Shown here piece after piece: positions 1 through 12,283 of a stretch of 20,623 bases of DNA. The stretch comes from an uncultured Eggerthellaceae bacterium (GTDB taxonomy: Bacteria > Actinomycetota > Coriobacteriia > Coriobacteriales > Eggerthellaceae). The DNA lies in contig CAKTXN010000022.1 of assembly GCA_934630905.1 (NCBI GenBank), positions 1 to 20,623 of the forward strand, read 5' to 3'. Each line of letters opens with the position of its first letter. Position 1 is the first letter of the stretch. The position numbers and the translations under genes were made by a program. The notes beneath the pieces are model-generated. The model did not search any database, was not told where the DNA came from, and was given only the letters and a program-made list of their open reading frames with translations.

Positions 1-17
1 GACGTGAAACGGGTTGT

Positions 18-1826
18 ATGGCTACCGACGACACTTCCCACATCAGAAACTTCTCCATCATCGCCCATATCGACCATGGCAAATCGACTGTGGCCGACCG
101 CATCCTCGAGCAGACGAACACCGTGGCGCATCGCGACATGGAGGCCCAGCTGCTCGACTCGATGGACATCGAGCGTGAGCGCGGCATCACCATCAAGAGC
201 CAGGCCGTACGCGTGGAGTACATGGCCGACGATGGCGAGCGCTACCAGTTCAACCTCATCGACACCCCTGGTCACGTTGATTTCACCTACGAGGTGTCCC
301 GTTCGCTTGCCGCTTGCGAGGGTGCGGTGCTCGTGGTCGACGCCACGCAGGGCGTCGAGGCGCAGACGGTGTCCAACGCCCTTCTCGCCATGAACGCCGG
401 CCTTGAGATCCTCCCTGCGATCAACAAGATCGACCTGCCGTCTTCCGATGTCGAGCGCACCAAGACCGAGATCGAGGAAGGCCTCGCCATTCCCTGCGAC
501 GACGCCGTGAGCGTCTCGGGCAAGACGGGCGACGGCATCCACGAGCTGCTCGAGACCATTGTCTCGGACATCCCCGCTCCCGTTGGCGACCCCGACGCAC
601 CCCTCAAGGCGCTGATCTTCGACTCCTACTTCGACCCGTATCGCGGCGTCGTGGCGCTTGTGCGCATCGTGGACGGTGCCCTGCGCGGTCACCAGCGCGT
701 GCGTCTCATGTCGAGCGGCCTGGTCTTCGAGACCGAGGAAGTCGGCGTGCGCCGCCCTGCCGAGACGCCTCTGCCCGACCTGGGCGTCGGCGAGGTCGGC
801 TACATGGTGACAGGCCTCAAGGACCCGCTCGACGTGCGTGTGGGCGACACGGTGACCGACGCCGCGCATCCGGCCGACGAGGCGCTGCCTGGCTACCGCG
901 AGGTCAAGCCCATGGTGTACGCTGGCCTTTTCCCCATTGACACCGAGGACTTCGAGAACCTGCGCGACGCACTCGACAAGCTGCGCCTCAACGACCCGGC
1001 CGTCGTCTACACGCCCGAGACCTCCGTGGCCCTGGGCTTCGGCTTCCGCGTGGGCTTCTTGGGCCTTCTGCACATGGAGGTCGTCAAAGAGCGCCTTGAG
1101 CGCGAGTTCAACCTCGACCTCATCGCCACGGCGCCCTCGGTAGAGTACAACGTGTACCTCACCAACCGCGAGATGCTCGAGATCACCTCGCCGCAGGACA
1201 TGCCCGAGCCCTCGCGCATCGACCGCATCGAGGAACCCTACCTCACGGTCAAGGTGCTCGTGCCGCCGGACTACGTGGGCGCGGTCATGGACCTCACCAT
1301 CGACCACCGAGGCACCTTCCTCAACATGGTGTACCTGTCTCCCACCACGGTGGAGATGCACTGGGAGATGCCGCTCTCCGAGCTCATCATGGACTACTTC
1401 GACCAGCTCAAGAGCCGTACGCGCGGTTATGCGTCGCTTGACTACGAGTACAAGGGCTACCAGGCGAGCAACCTCCAGAAGCTCGACATCCTCCTTTCCG
1501 GCGAGACCATCGACGCCCTGAGCTTCATCGTGCACAAGGACAAGGCCTACACCCGCGGCCGCGTGCTGTGCGAGAAGCTCAAGGAGATCATCCCCCGCCA
1601 GCAGTTCGAGGTGCCCATCCAGGCGGCTGTGGGCGGCAGGATCATCGCCCGCGAAACCGTGCGCGCGCTGCGCAAAGACGTTCTGGCCAAGTGCTACGGC
1701 GGCGACATCTCGCGTAAGCGCAAGCTGCTCGAGAAGCAGAAGGAGGGCAAGAAGCGCATGAAGGCCATCGGCAGCGTCGACGTGCCGCAGGAGGCCTTCA
1801 TGGCGATCCTCAAGGTGGATGACTAG
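18..1826 (+). CDS. lepA: Elongation factor 4 (LepA), translational GTPase
   Basis: A 602-aa protein, the normal length for LepA/EF4, a ribosome-binding GTPase that acts on stalled or mis-translocated ribosomes. The GTPase motifs are all visible: G1 AHIDHGKS (residues 16–23), switch region RERGIT (53–58), G3 DTPGH (82–86) and G4 NKID (136–139). The rest aligns with the EF-G-like beta-barrel and domains III/V, and the lysine/arginine-rich end (SRKRKLLEKQKEGKKRMK) is the characteristic LepA C-terminal domain. The ATG at 18 gives the expected family start (…HIRNFSIIAHIDHGKST). There is no convincing Shine-Dalgarno in the 17 bases upstream, and the window edge hides the promoter. It is followed after 3 nt by the dus gene, so the two are probably co-transcribed. 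Coding bias is strongly towards C/G third positions, as expected for a core gene. Confidence 0.97.
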   Translation: MATDDTSHIRNFSIIAHIDHGKSTVADRILEQTNTVAHRDMEAQLLDSMDIERERGITIKSQAVRVEYMADDGERYQFNLIDTPGHVDFTYEVSRSLAACEGAVLVVDATQGVEAQTVSNALLAMNAGLEILPAINKIDLPSSDVERTKTEIEEGLAIPCDDAVSVSGKTGDGIHELLETIVSDIPAPVGDPDAPLKALIFDSYFDPYRGVVALVRIVDGALRGHQRVRLMSSGLVFETEEVGVRRPAETPLPDLGVGEVGYMVTGLKDPLDVRVGDTVTDAAHPADEALPGYREVKPMVYAGLFPIDTEDFENLRDALDKLRLNDPAVVYTPETSVALGFGFRVGFLGLLHMEVVKERLEREFNLDLIATAPSVEYNVYLTNREMLEITSPQDMPEPSRIDRIEEPYLTVKVLVPPDYVGAVMDLTIDHRGTFLNMVYLSPTTVEMHWEMPLSELIMDYFDQLKSRTRGYASLDYEYKGYQASNLQKLDILLSGETIDALSFIVHKDKAYTRGRVLCEKLKEIIPRQQFEVPIQAAVGGRIIARETVRALRKDVLAKCYGGDISRKRKLLEKQKEGKKRMKAIGSVDVPQEAFMAILKVDD

Positions 1827-1829
1827 GGA

Positions 1830-2870
1830 ATGACGGTGGCTTCATTTACCCCCGCAAAAGAATCCGACGTGCGCGACCAGCGCGAGGCCTTGCGTGCCCG
1901 CCTGGCCGCGCACCCTTTCATGCTTGCCCCCATGGCGGGTGTGACCGACCCGGTGTACCGTCAGATGGCTATCGAGCATGGGTGCCCGCTGTGCTACACC
2001 GAGATGGTGTCGGTCGCAGGCCTGGCCCACGGTGGCCAGAAGACCTGGGAGCTCGTTGATCCCGGTGACGCCGAGCCGCAGATTGCCGTGCAGCTCTTCG
2101 GTAGCAAGCCTGAGCAGTTTGCCCCCGCGGCCCACGCCGTACTCGGGCGTTTGGGCGACCGCCTTGCCCTCATCGACATCAACATGGCATGCCCGGTGCC
2201 CAAGGTCTTCAAGAAGGGCGAGGGCAGCGCCCTCATGGAAGACCCCGAGCGAGCCTGCGACATCGTGATGGAGACGTTGCGCGGTGCGGCCGGCGCTGTG
2301 CCCGTCACCTGCAAGATTCGTGCCGGTGTCTACATGGCCAACGAGATCGCCCCTGAGTTTGCACGTCGCCTGGAAGATGTGGGCGCCTGCGGCATCGCCG
2401 TGCACGGCCGTGCCGCCAAGCAGTTCTACACGGGCACGGCCGACTGGGGCGTGGTGCAGCGCGTGGCCGAGGCGGTGGAGGTGCCCGTCATCGGCTCGGG
2501 TGACGTCATGAGCGCCGAGCGCTGCGTCGCGATGCTGCGCGAGACCGGCGCCCAGGGCGTCTTCGTGGCCCGCGGCAGCTATGGCAACCCCTGGATTTTC
2601 GACGCCGCGTACAGCCTGTGGCGTGACGGCGTGCTGCCTGAGCCCCCGAGCGTCATGGAGCGTCTCGACACGCTTGAGCTCCATGTGCGCAGGGCTGCGG
2701 CGAGTGCGATTCACATGGTGCGCTTGCGCCCCGTCACCTGCTGGTATATCAAGGGGCTTCCTTCGGCTGCCCAGTGGCGCGGCCGCACCATGTCCTGCTC
2801 GACGTTCGACGACTACCTGTCCCTGATCGACGACATGCGTGCCGCGGTTCGCGAGCACGGCATGGAGTAG
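1830..2870 (+). CDS. dus: tRNA-dihydrouridine synthase (Dus family)
   Basis: A 346-aa FMN-dependent oxidoreductase that reduces uridine to dihydrouridine in tRNA, using NADPH, in the cytoplasm. Visible motifs in order: the FMN-binding start APMAGVTDPVYRQM (from residue 33), NMACP with the presumed catalytic cysteine at 121 followed by KKGEGSALM, AVHGRAAKQFYTG (substrate/FMN region) and VIGSGDVM near the phosphate site. The family's usual 'NMGCP' reads NMACP here, a conservative change. The first ~28 residues precede the conserved core. The ATG at 1830 lies 3 nt after the lepA stop, so translational coupling is likely. Only 6 nt separate it from hemW. It resembles the DusB-type bacterial enzymes, but I cannot assign a subfamily with certainty. 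Confidence 0.92.
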   Translation: MTVASFTPAKESDVRDQREALRARLAAHPFMLAPMAGVTDPVYRQMAIEHGCPLCYTEMVSVAGLAHGGQKTWELVDPGDAEPQIAVQLFGSKPEQFAPAAHAVLGRLGDRLALIDINMACPVPKVFKKGEGSALMEDPERACDIVMETLRGAAGAVPVTCKIRAGVYMANEIAPEFARRLEDVGACGIAVHGRAAKQFYTGTADWGVVQRVAEAVEVPVIGSGDVMSAERCVAMLRETGAQGVFVARGSYGNPWIFDAAYSLWRDGVLPEPPSVMERLDTLELHVRRAAASAIHMVRLRPVTCWYIKGLPSAAQWRGRTMSCSTFDDYLSLIDDMRAAVREHGME

Positions 2871-2876
2871 GCGAGG

Positions 2877-4205
2877 ATGGCTGTGTCTTGCGTGCCTGCA
2901 GGGGAGGGCGGTGAGGACTCCCGTGCCCTCCCTACGGGGGAGCTTGGGGTCATCGAGGCCCTCTACCTGCATGTTCCGTTCTGTGTGAGTCGTTGCGCAT
3001 ACTGTGGGTTCTATTCGCAGGCCACGTGCGCTGGTGACGCTCGCATCGCCGAGTACGTCGCGTGCCTGCGCAGCCTTGTCGCTCGTCTTGGGTCGGCCGG
3101 CATGCTGCGGCATGTCAAGACGGCCTACATCGGCGGTGGCACGCCCACGCTGGCAGGGGAGCGGCTGGTTGAGCTGGCCCGGGAGGTCAGCCTGCAGTGC
3201 CCCGAGCTCGTCGAGTTCACTTCCGAGGCCAATCCCGATTCTTTGAGCGAGTCTTTGGCATCGGGGCTGCGTCGTGCTGGCATCACGCGTGTGAGCCTGG
3301 GGGTGCAATCGCTCAGCGATACGGAGTTGCGCGGCTTGGGTAGGGCGCATACCTCCCGGCAGGCTCTGGAGGCCGCACATGTCGTGAAAGCAGCCGGGCT
3401 CGACCTCTCGTGCGACCTCATGTGCGGCATTCCTGGCCAGACGCCTGCCAGTTGGCGGGCGAGTCTTGAGGGCGTGCTCGCCGCGGGTGCCGACCACGTG
3501 AGCTGCTACCCGCTTTCCATCGAGGAGGGCACGCCCTTCGACGATGCGGTCCTGGCCGGTGCCATGCAGTTGCCCGATGCCGACCTACAGGCCGACATGA
3601 TGCTTGAAGCTGCCTGCGTGCTGGTGGAGACGGGCCTGCAGCGCTACGAAGTTGCAAGCTATGCCCGGCCGGGGCACGCCTGCAAGCACAACATCGCCTA
3701 TTGGACGGGCGCGTGCTATCTGGGTCTGGGTGCTGCCGCAGCCTCGATGCTTACGCCTGGCCTTGCCTGTGAGGTGGGCGAGATGCTCGGTCTTCGCGCG
3801 GATGGGGACAGTGCGGACGCAGGGGCGAACTTGGCCGATGCACTTGCCTGCCAGCCCGATGCCGCCCGCGTGCGTCTCTCGTTTCCGGATGACGCGGAGG
3901 CTTTCGTGCGCGCCGTGGGCGCCGCGACGGGGCCTCACGTTTTTCTGGAGACGCTCACCTCGCGCGAGGCTGCGGCTGAAGACCTCATGCTCGCCATGCG
4001 CATGGTGCGGGGCGCCACCCGCGAAGTGCTCGAGGGCGCTGTCGAGCGTGGAATCCCGCACGACAAGCTCGACGCGGCCGTTGCACTTGCCTGCAAAGAC
4101 GGTCTGGCTGAGCTCGATGCCACAGGGTCGCTTTGCCCCACACAGAAAGGTTGGCTGCTGGGCAACGAGCTTTTTGGCATCATGTGGGACATGGCGTCGG
4201 ACTAG
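2877..4205 (+). CDS. hemW: HemW, radical SAM haem chaperone (HemN-like)
   Basis: A 442-aa radical SAM protein. The cluster motif CxxxCxxC is seen as FCVSRCAYC (C36, C40, C43), with the extra aromatic/Gly run GFYS after it. IGGGTPT (85–91) is the SAM-binding glycine motif, and SLGVQSLSD follows. The later HNIAYWTGACYLGLGAAA segment is typical of HemW proteins rather than true coproporphyrinogen III dehydrogenase HemN, and there is no HemN-specific N-terminal extension. HemW proteins bind haem and are thought to deliver it to target proteins; older annotation calls them 'oxygen-independent coproporphyrinogen oxidase'. About 25 non-conserved residues precede the core, so the start could lie slightly downstream, but ATG 2877 has a GCGAGG-like ribosome site overlapping the dus stop. 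It ends the housekeeping group. Confidence 0.93.
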   Translation: MAVSCVPAGEGGEDSRALPTGELGVIEALYLHVPFCVSRCAYCGFYSQATCAGDARIAEYVACLRSLVARLGSAGMLRHVKTAYIGGGTPTLAGERLVELAREVSLQCPELVEFTSEANPDSLSESLASGLRRAGITRVSLGVQSLSDTELRGLGRAHTSRQALEAAHVVKAAGLDLSCDLMCGIPGQTPASWRASLEGVLAAGADHVSCYPLSIEEGTPFDDAVLAGAMQLPDADLQADMMLEAACVLVETGLQRYEVASYARPGHACKHNIAYWTGACYLGLGAAAASMLTPGLACEVGEMLGLRADGDSADAGANLADALACQPDAARVRLSFPDDAEAFVRAVGAATGPHVFLETLTSREAAAEDLMLAMRMVRGATREVLEGAVERGIPHDKLDAAVALACKDGLAELDATGSLCPTQKGWLLGNELFGIMWDMASD

Positions 4206-4260
4206 GCTGGGTGGCCGATCGCGCCATCTTGGTATCCACCCGGCTGGCTCGTGCGTTTTA
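4205..4260 (+). terminator. Possible weak terminator hairpin after hemW
   Basis: An inverted repeat starts at the last base of the hemW stop. The left arm GGCTGGGTGG (4205–4214) pairs with CCACCCGGCT (4236–4245), with two G·T wobbles and a 21-nt loop. A short T run, TTTTA, comes about 10 nt later, which is further than in a canonical intrinsic terminator. It could separate the housekeeping group from the next operon, but the evidence is weak. Confidence 0.3.
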
Positions 4261-4340
4261 TCCGGCGGTTTTCTGCCTTTCAATCCGGTTATACAAGCCG
4301 CTTGTCTGAAAAGTTCACGCGGTTCTTAGGGCGATGTCGG

Positions 4341-4346
4341 TATAAT
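4341..4346 (+). promoter_or_regulatory. Consensus -10 box upstream of the surface-protein operon
   Basis: A perfect TATAAT lies in the 213-nt gap between hemW and the vWA gene, followed by GTGTG. Transcription would start near 4353 and leave a leader of about 65 nt before ATG 4419. I do not find a convincing -35 element at 16–18 nt; the nearest candidate is TTCACG at 4314–4319, with a 21-nt spacer. The missing -35 suggests either a weak promoter or one that depends on an activator. It is the best candidate start point for the seven-gene block. Confidence 0.5.
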
Positions 4347-4418
4347 GTGTGCTTTATCCGCTTGCCGCGGTCGGTCAACGGCAATTCAATGAATGATTCG
4401 AAGGCTTGAGGAGCCGCT

Positions 4419-8183
<3,765 letters not shown>

Positions 8184-8277
8184 GCGCAGCACTGCTGAAA
8201 TCGGTCTTCGGCGCACGTTTGAGCGCATCTGCCAAACCAGGCCAAACGGGCAACGTGTCAACACGAAGGAGTCATAG

Positions 8278-11200
8278 ATGTATTACGAATCGTTGCTGGT
8301 AAAGAACGGTGGCGGCATTGTCAGCCGCCAGAGCATTTCACCGCGCTACAAGGAGGCGAGCGCCCTCATCATCGGTTTGGGAGGTACGGGTCTCAGGGCG
8401 GTTCAGACCGTGAAGGAGAAGGTCTTCGCCCAGATAGAGCCGGACGAGCCGGCACCTGCCCCCAAGCGCTACAGCCACATCCAGTTCCTTGCAATCGACG
8501 CCGACGAGACGGACGTGCAGTCGATGAGCGGCGAAGCGCGCATCGACCCAGGCGACGAGTTTCAAAGCCTCACTATGCCGACGCTGGCAACGGCGCTTCT
8601 CAAGAAACAAATGATCAAGGACAACCCGTTGTGTGCGTGGATGGACATCGACCGCATCGATCATCTGGTGGGCAACCAAGGTGCCGGCGGTATCCGTCAG
8701 GTCGGCCGTTACCTGCTGTTCCAGAAGGTCGACGACCTCAGAAGCAAGATTGAGCTCAAGATTCGCAACGCGATGGAAGACCAGACGCCGGCCCATATCG
8801 ACATCTACATCATGGCGGGCATTTCCGGCGGTACGGGTTCGGGCTGTTTCATCGACACCTGCTATATCGTGCGCGACATCGTGGAGAAGATGGGTATCGA
8901 CGGCAAACTCTACGGCCTCTTCTTCCTGCCCGACGTGGTCATCAGCAAGCCCAAGGTGGCGTCGAACACCTCTGCGGTGAGCTGGAACCAGGTCAATGGC
9001 TACTCCGCACTCAAGGAGCTCGACTACCTCATGGGCCTGTCTGAGGCGGGCGAGCGGTTCCACCAGAACTACGGCACGTTCTCCATCGACACGGACCGTC
9101 AACCGGTTGACATGTGCTACCTGCTCTCAGCCAAGAACTCCGATGGCGTCACCGAGGCGGGGGCGTTTGAGAAAAGCGTGAATGTAGCCGCGGACTTCGT
9201 TGTGTCCTACCTCTCCGAAGTCAACGTCAGCACGGGCAAAGGAGCCACGTCGGGCCTGACCATCCGTGGCAACGACGCCAACATTACGGCGGGCGTCAAC
9301 GGCCTCAATCGCAAGCACGGCGCAAACCTGTATTACCATGTGCTCGGCGCGGCCGAGGCAAGCGTGCCTTTCTCCCAGATTATGACTTACCTGGCCTGTC
9401 GGCTTTTCAGCAAGTTCGACACCATGGTTGGCAGGGACAAGAAATCGCCGGTCAAGGACGACGTCGTGCAGCTTGCTGACTCGCTGGGCATGGGGGCCAA
9501 CTCACTGTACCAAAAGCTCAACGATGGTGCCCAGGAACTCTACCTCCCCAGTTTCGAGGATAATCTCAAGCTGCTCAAGGGCATGGGCGTGCTCGATAGG
9601 GAGCGCTATCCCAAGGAATGGGCCGACGCAAGCAACAACTGGCACGACCACTGCGCAGGCAAACGCAGGGGCAACATGGCCGGTGTCGCCGAACCCCTCA
9701 TCTCCTCTCGAGCGCCGGGCTCGCGCGCCACGGCGGACGTCTTCGATTACAAGAACGTCCAAGCGGACTCCTCCTCCATCGTGACGCAGGTCTTCATTCG
9801 CCTGTGCCGTATGGCCATGGATCGCAACTTCGGCCCCTACTACGCCGCCGCGTTGTTGCGAGGCGGCGGATACACCCTGCGCTCCTACCTCGAGGGTGTC
9901 GCAACCGAGGCGACGGAATACGCCGACACCTGCCGGTTCAACCTCAACACGAGCGACTACCCTCGCAAGCAGGAGGCCAACGCAAAGTTTGTCCGCGAAC
10001 TGTTCCCAACAAAGCGCTGCTACCAGCAGTATGAGCACGCCGTTGAGATGTGCGTGAGGGATTGGGTGGACGCCGAGGCTTACAGCGACGTCGCGGCGAC
10101 CGCCCGTGAGCTCTCCAAGGCGCTCGACGACATGTACGCCAAGTTCTTCGGCCCTCTGTGCAGCACACTCGACCGTCTCCGGGAGACGTTTGAGAGCAAC
10201 TACGCCTGGTTGACCAGCGGCTCGGCCGAGCAGAAGGAGGAGTACGCGATCCACATCCTCGAGCTTAAAGACGTCATCGATGACCTCAACGACATCGTGG
10301 CGGACATCCTGCCCGACCTTTACGTGGAGCGTTTCGTGGAGGGCTTTATCAACAACCCCGCCGCATGGGTTTCCGACGGCAACGAGCTGGCCATCAACGC
10401 GCTTCTCACGGATTTCGTCGTTGAGGCGTTCCCGTCCGTGTCGGCGCGCTCCATTAGCTTCTACTTGCAGCGCTTGTTCCCCGAGGCGACCCCCCAGAGC
10501 TTGTCGTCGCTGGTGAGGGACAAGCTGCTCGACACCGTGTACAAGAGCGCCGCGCCAATGTTTTGGGCCGACCCCCTGTACAACATTGCGGGCGAGAGCT
10601 TCCCCAACTGCAGCCTTTCGGTGCCGCGGGTGTGCAACGAGCTGGTGGACGCCGCCCAAATGTACGCGTCAAGCCACAACGACGTTGCCGTCCGCCAGGT
10701 GGGCAACGGTGACAAAATCACCGTCGCACGCCTCTACTGCGGCGTGCCGTTCTTTGCCTATCAGGGCGTGCAGACCATGTACGAGGAGTATCAGCGCTCC
10801 CGTTCGACGTCTTACGGCGTGGGGTCGCACCTCTATGCCAAGACTGGCCGGGGCAACGACGGCTCGGGCGACCACGACTGGCGCCACGAGCTGCCTGTTC
10901 CAATGCCCTACTCGCGCATGCCGGAGATGTTCCCCGACTCCCAGGCCAAGATTGAGCTGTACCAGGAAGGTCTTGAGGAAGGTGTAATCCACCAGAAGCA
11001 GGTGAACGGTTCAAACGCCGGGTGGGTCATCTCCTACTCCGACCCCGTATCCGATGACACCTATGCCCTTGCCGACTTCACCGACGAGGCGGGTGCGTTT
11101 AGCCGTGCAAAATGGGAGCAGGCACGCACTCATGTCCAGCAGATGATGGCCGAGCGTGTTGAGCATCCCCAGAAGGAGCAGGAACTGCGCGACGACGGTT

Positions 11201-12207
11201 TGGACCAGTTCAAGGAGAGGGTGCGTCGCGACTACTTCCTCCATTTCAGACATTACCAGGAAATCACGCGCGACGAGCTCGTCGCGCGCAAGACGCTCAG
11301 CGCTCAACTCGCCCAAATTGAGGCCGTTGGCGCTGAGGTCGAATCCTACGAACGCGACGTGAGCACCTTCATGAGCCTTGTGTTCGCCCGGGTTCTGTCC
11401 TTCAAAGACGGCATGGGACAGCAGAACTACTCCCGTGAGTTCACCAGAACCGTAGAATACGACCATGCCGACGCTGTGGGCATGGTGAAGACGGAGTTCC
11501 TTGCGCCGGCTGAAGACTCGGGTTTCCTCAAAGACCACGCGCTGTTCCGGGCGTTTCGCTCGTACCGCGAGATGGACCCTACCTGCGAACTGCGCCTCGA
11601 ACTCGACCAAAAGGGCCTCGACTTTGCCGGCAGAACCCGGGTTCCAGGTGTGGACAACGTGATTGCCAACCGTCTGCTTGCACAGTTCGACGGCAAGGAG
11701 CTCTCCTCGATTGATCGAGCTGCGGCAAACGCCCTCACCAAGGGCGACTACGGCGAGCTCATGCGGTTCTATCGGGCCATGGTTGCCTACCTTGCCGATT
11801 ACCGCAAGCTGTTCCCAGGCGAGCACTGGAATGACGGCGTTGACGCACCCCTCTGTGCTGCCGACGCCCCTGCGCCTGCCGTTTCGGCCGTACCTGCAGC
11901 TCCGGCGGTACCGGCTTGTGCCGCTGTGCCTACACCCGTTACCGTCCCTGCGCCAATGCCTGGTACCTGGACGTGCGCGTGCGGCGTATCCAACATCGGG
12001 AAGTTCTGCCAGGGCTGCGGGTCTGTCCGGCCCGTGGCGACCGAGGGGGAGTGGGCCTGCTCCTGCGGTGCGGTGAACACCGGCAAGTTCTGTCCGGAGT
12101 GCGGGTCGCCCCGCCCTGCCCCTGCGCCGACTGTTTGGGTCTGCCCGTGCGGCACGTCAAACATCGGGAAGTTCTGCCAGGAATGCGGCCAGCCTCGGCC
12201 CCTGTAG
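8278..12207 (+). CDS. Tubulin/FtsZ-like NTPase with three C-terminal zinc ribbons
   Basis: A 1309-aa protein. An N-terminal nucleotide-binding fold has a glycine turn GLGGTG (33–38) and the tubulin signature SGGTGSG (183–189, within IMAGISGGTGSGCF). Both are placed as in the bacterial 'tubulin-like' family (Pfam Tubulin_2), whose members are far longer than FtsZ. A large mostly helical middle (~400–1190) has no family I recognise. An Ala/Pro-rich linker (~1190–1230) leads to three zinc ribbons at the extreme C-terminus. No signal peptide or membrane helix, so it is cytoplasmic. It probably binds GTP and may polymerise or form a switch. ATG 8278 has AAGGAG 6 nt upstream; the gap from the vWA gene is 94 nt. 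A perfect intergenic hairpin follows it. Tubulin-like assignment is firm from the motifs; the biological role is not known. Confidence 0.85.
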   Translation: MYYESLLVKNGGGIVSRQSISPRYKEASALIIGLGGTGLRAVQTVKEKVFAQIEPDEPAPAPKRYSHIQFLAIDADETDVQSMSGEARIDPGDEFQSLTMPTLATALLKKQMIKDNPLCAWMDIDRIDHLVGNQGAGGIRQVGRYLLFQKVDDLRSKIELKIRNAMEDQTPAHIDIYIMAGISGGTGSGCFIDTCYIVRDIVEKMGIDGKLYGLFFLPDVVISKPKVASNTSAVSWNQVNGYSALKELDYLMGLSEAGERFHQNYGTFSIDTDRQPVDMCYLLSAKNSDGVTEAGAFEKSVNVAADFVVSYLSEVNVSTGKGATSGLTIRGNDANITAGVNGLNRKHGANLYYHVLGAAEASVPFSQIMTYLACRLFSKFDTMVGRDKKSPVKDDVVQLADSLGMGANSLYQKLNDGAQELYLPSFEDNLKLLKGMGVLDRERYPKEWADASNNWHDHCAGKRRGNMAGVAEPLISSRAPGSRATADVFDYKNVQADSSSIVTQVFIRLCRMAMDRNFGPYYAAALLRGGGYTLRSYLEGVATEATEYADTCRFNLNTSDYPRKQEANAKFVRELFPTKRCYQQYEHAVEMCVRDWVDAEAYSDVAATARELSKALDDMYAKFFGPLCSTLDRLRETFESNYAWLTSGSAEQKEEYAIHILELKDVIDDLNDIVADILPDLYVERFVEGFINNPAAWVSDGNELAINALLTDFVVEAFPSVSARSISFYLQRLFPEATPQSLSSLVRDKLLDTVYKSAAPMFWADPLYNIAGESFPNCSLSVPRVCNELVDAAQMYASSHNDVAVRQVGNGDKITVARLYCGVPFFAYQGVQTMYEEYQRSRSTSYGVGSHLYAKTGRGNDGSGDHDWRHELPVPMPYSRMPEMFPDSQAKIELYQEGLEEGVIHQKQVNGSNAGWVISYSDPVSDDTYALADFTDEAGAFSRAKWEQARTHVQQMMAERVEHPQKEQELRDDGLDQFKERVRRDYFLHFRHYQEITRDELVARKTLSAQLAQIEAVGAEVESYERDVSTFMSLVFARVLSFKDGMGQQNYSREFTRTVEYDHADAVGMVKTEFLAPAEDSGFLKDHALFRAFRSYREMDPTCELRLELDQKGLDFAGRTRVPGVDNVIANRLLAQFDGKELSSIDRAAANALTKGDYGELMRFYRAMVAYLADYRKLFPGEHWNDGVDAPLCAADAPAPAVSAVPAAPAVPACAAVPTPVTVPAPMPGTWTCACGVSNIGKFCQGCGSVRPVATEGEWACSCGAVNTGKFCPECGSPRPAPAPTVWVCPCGTSNIGKFCQECGQPRPL
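11971..12204 (+). repeat. Three tandem zinc-ribbon repeats at the tubulin-like C-terminus
   Basis: Three ~23–28 residue units follow the pattern W-x-C-x-C-G-x(2)-N-x-G-K-F-C-x(2)-C-G-x(2)-R-P. Cysteines lie at 1233/1235/1244/1247, 1261/1263/1272/1275 and 1289/1291/1300/1303. Units 1 and 3 share an exact 22-base stretch (11992–12013 and 12160–12181), which shows recent duplication or gene conversion. Each unit has the four cysteines needed for one zinc ion. Such ribbons usually serve as protein- or nucleic-acid-binding ends. Confidence 0.85.
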
Positions 12208-12222
12208 TGCGGGATTCAGTTT

Positions 12223-12261
12223 CCGCGTGCCCAGGTGTGTCCCCATCGCCTGGGCACGCGG
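12223..12261 (+). promoter_or_regulatory. Perfect 13-bp intergenic hairpin
   Basis: CCGCGTGCCCAGG (12223–12235) and its exact reverse complement CCTGGGCACGCGG (12249–12261) enclose a 13-nt loop. It starts 15 nt after the tubulin-like stop and ends 12 nt before the ribosome site of the next gene. There is no T-run after it (TTGATTATGG), so it is not a standard intrinsic terminator. A partial terminator, an mRNA-processing or stabilising stem, or a protein-binding operator are all possible. It would let the tubulin-like gene be expressed at a different level from the genes downstream. Confidence 0.75.
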
Positions 12262-12283
12262 TTGATTATGGTCAGGAGAGACC

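Noticed and set aside
1842..3497. 551-codon open frame on the minus strand
   Set aside because: It runs antisense to dus and hemW, both of which show full family motifs. Long antisense frames are common in GC-rich DNA, and its translation (His/Arg/Gly-rich) has no recognisable domain.
9502..10659. 385-codon open frame on the minus strand
   Set aside because: Antisense to the tubulin-like gene, with low-complexity composition and no motif; a GC-rich shadow frame.
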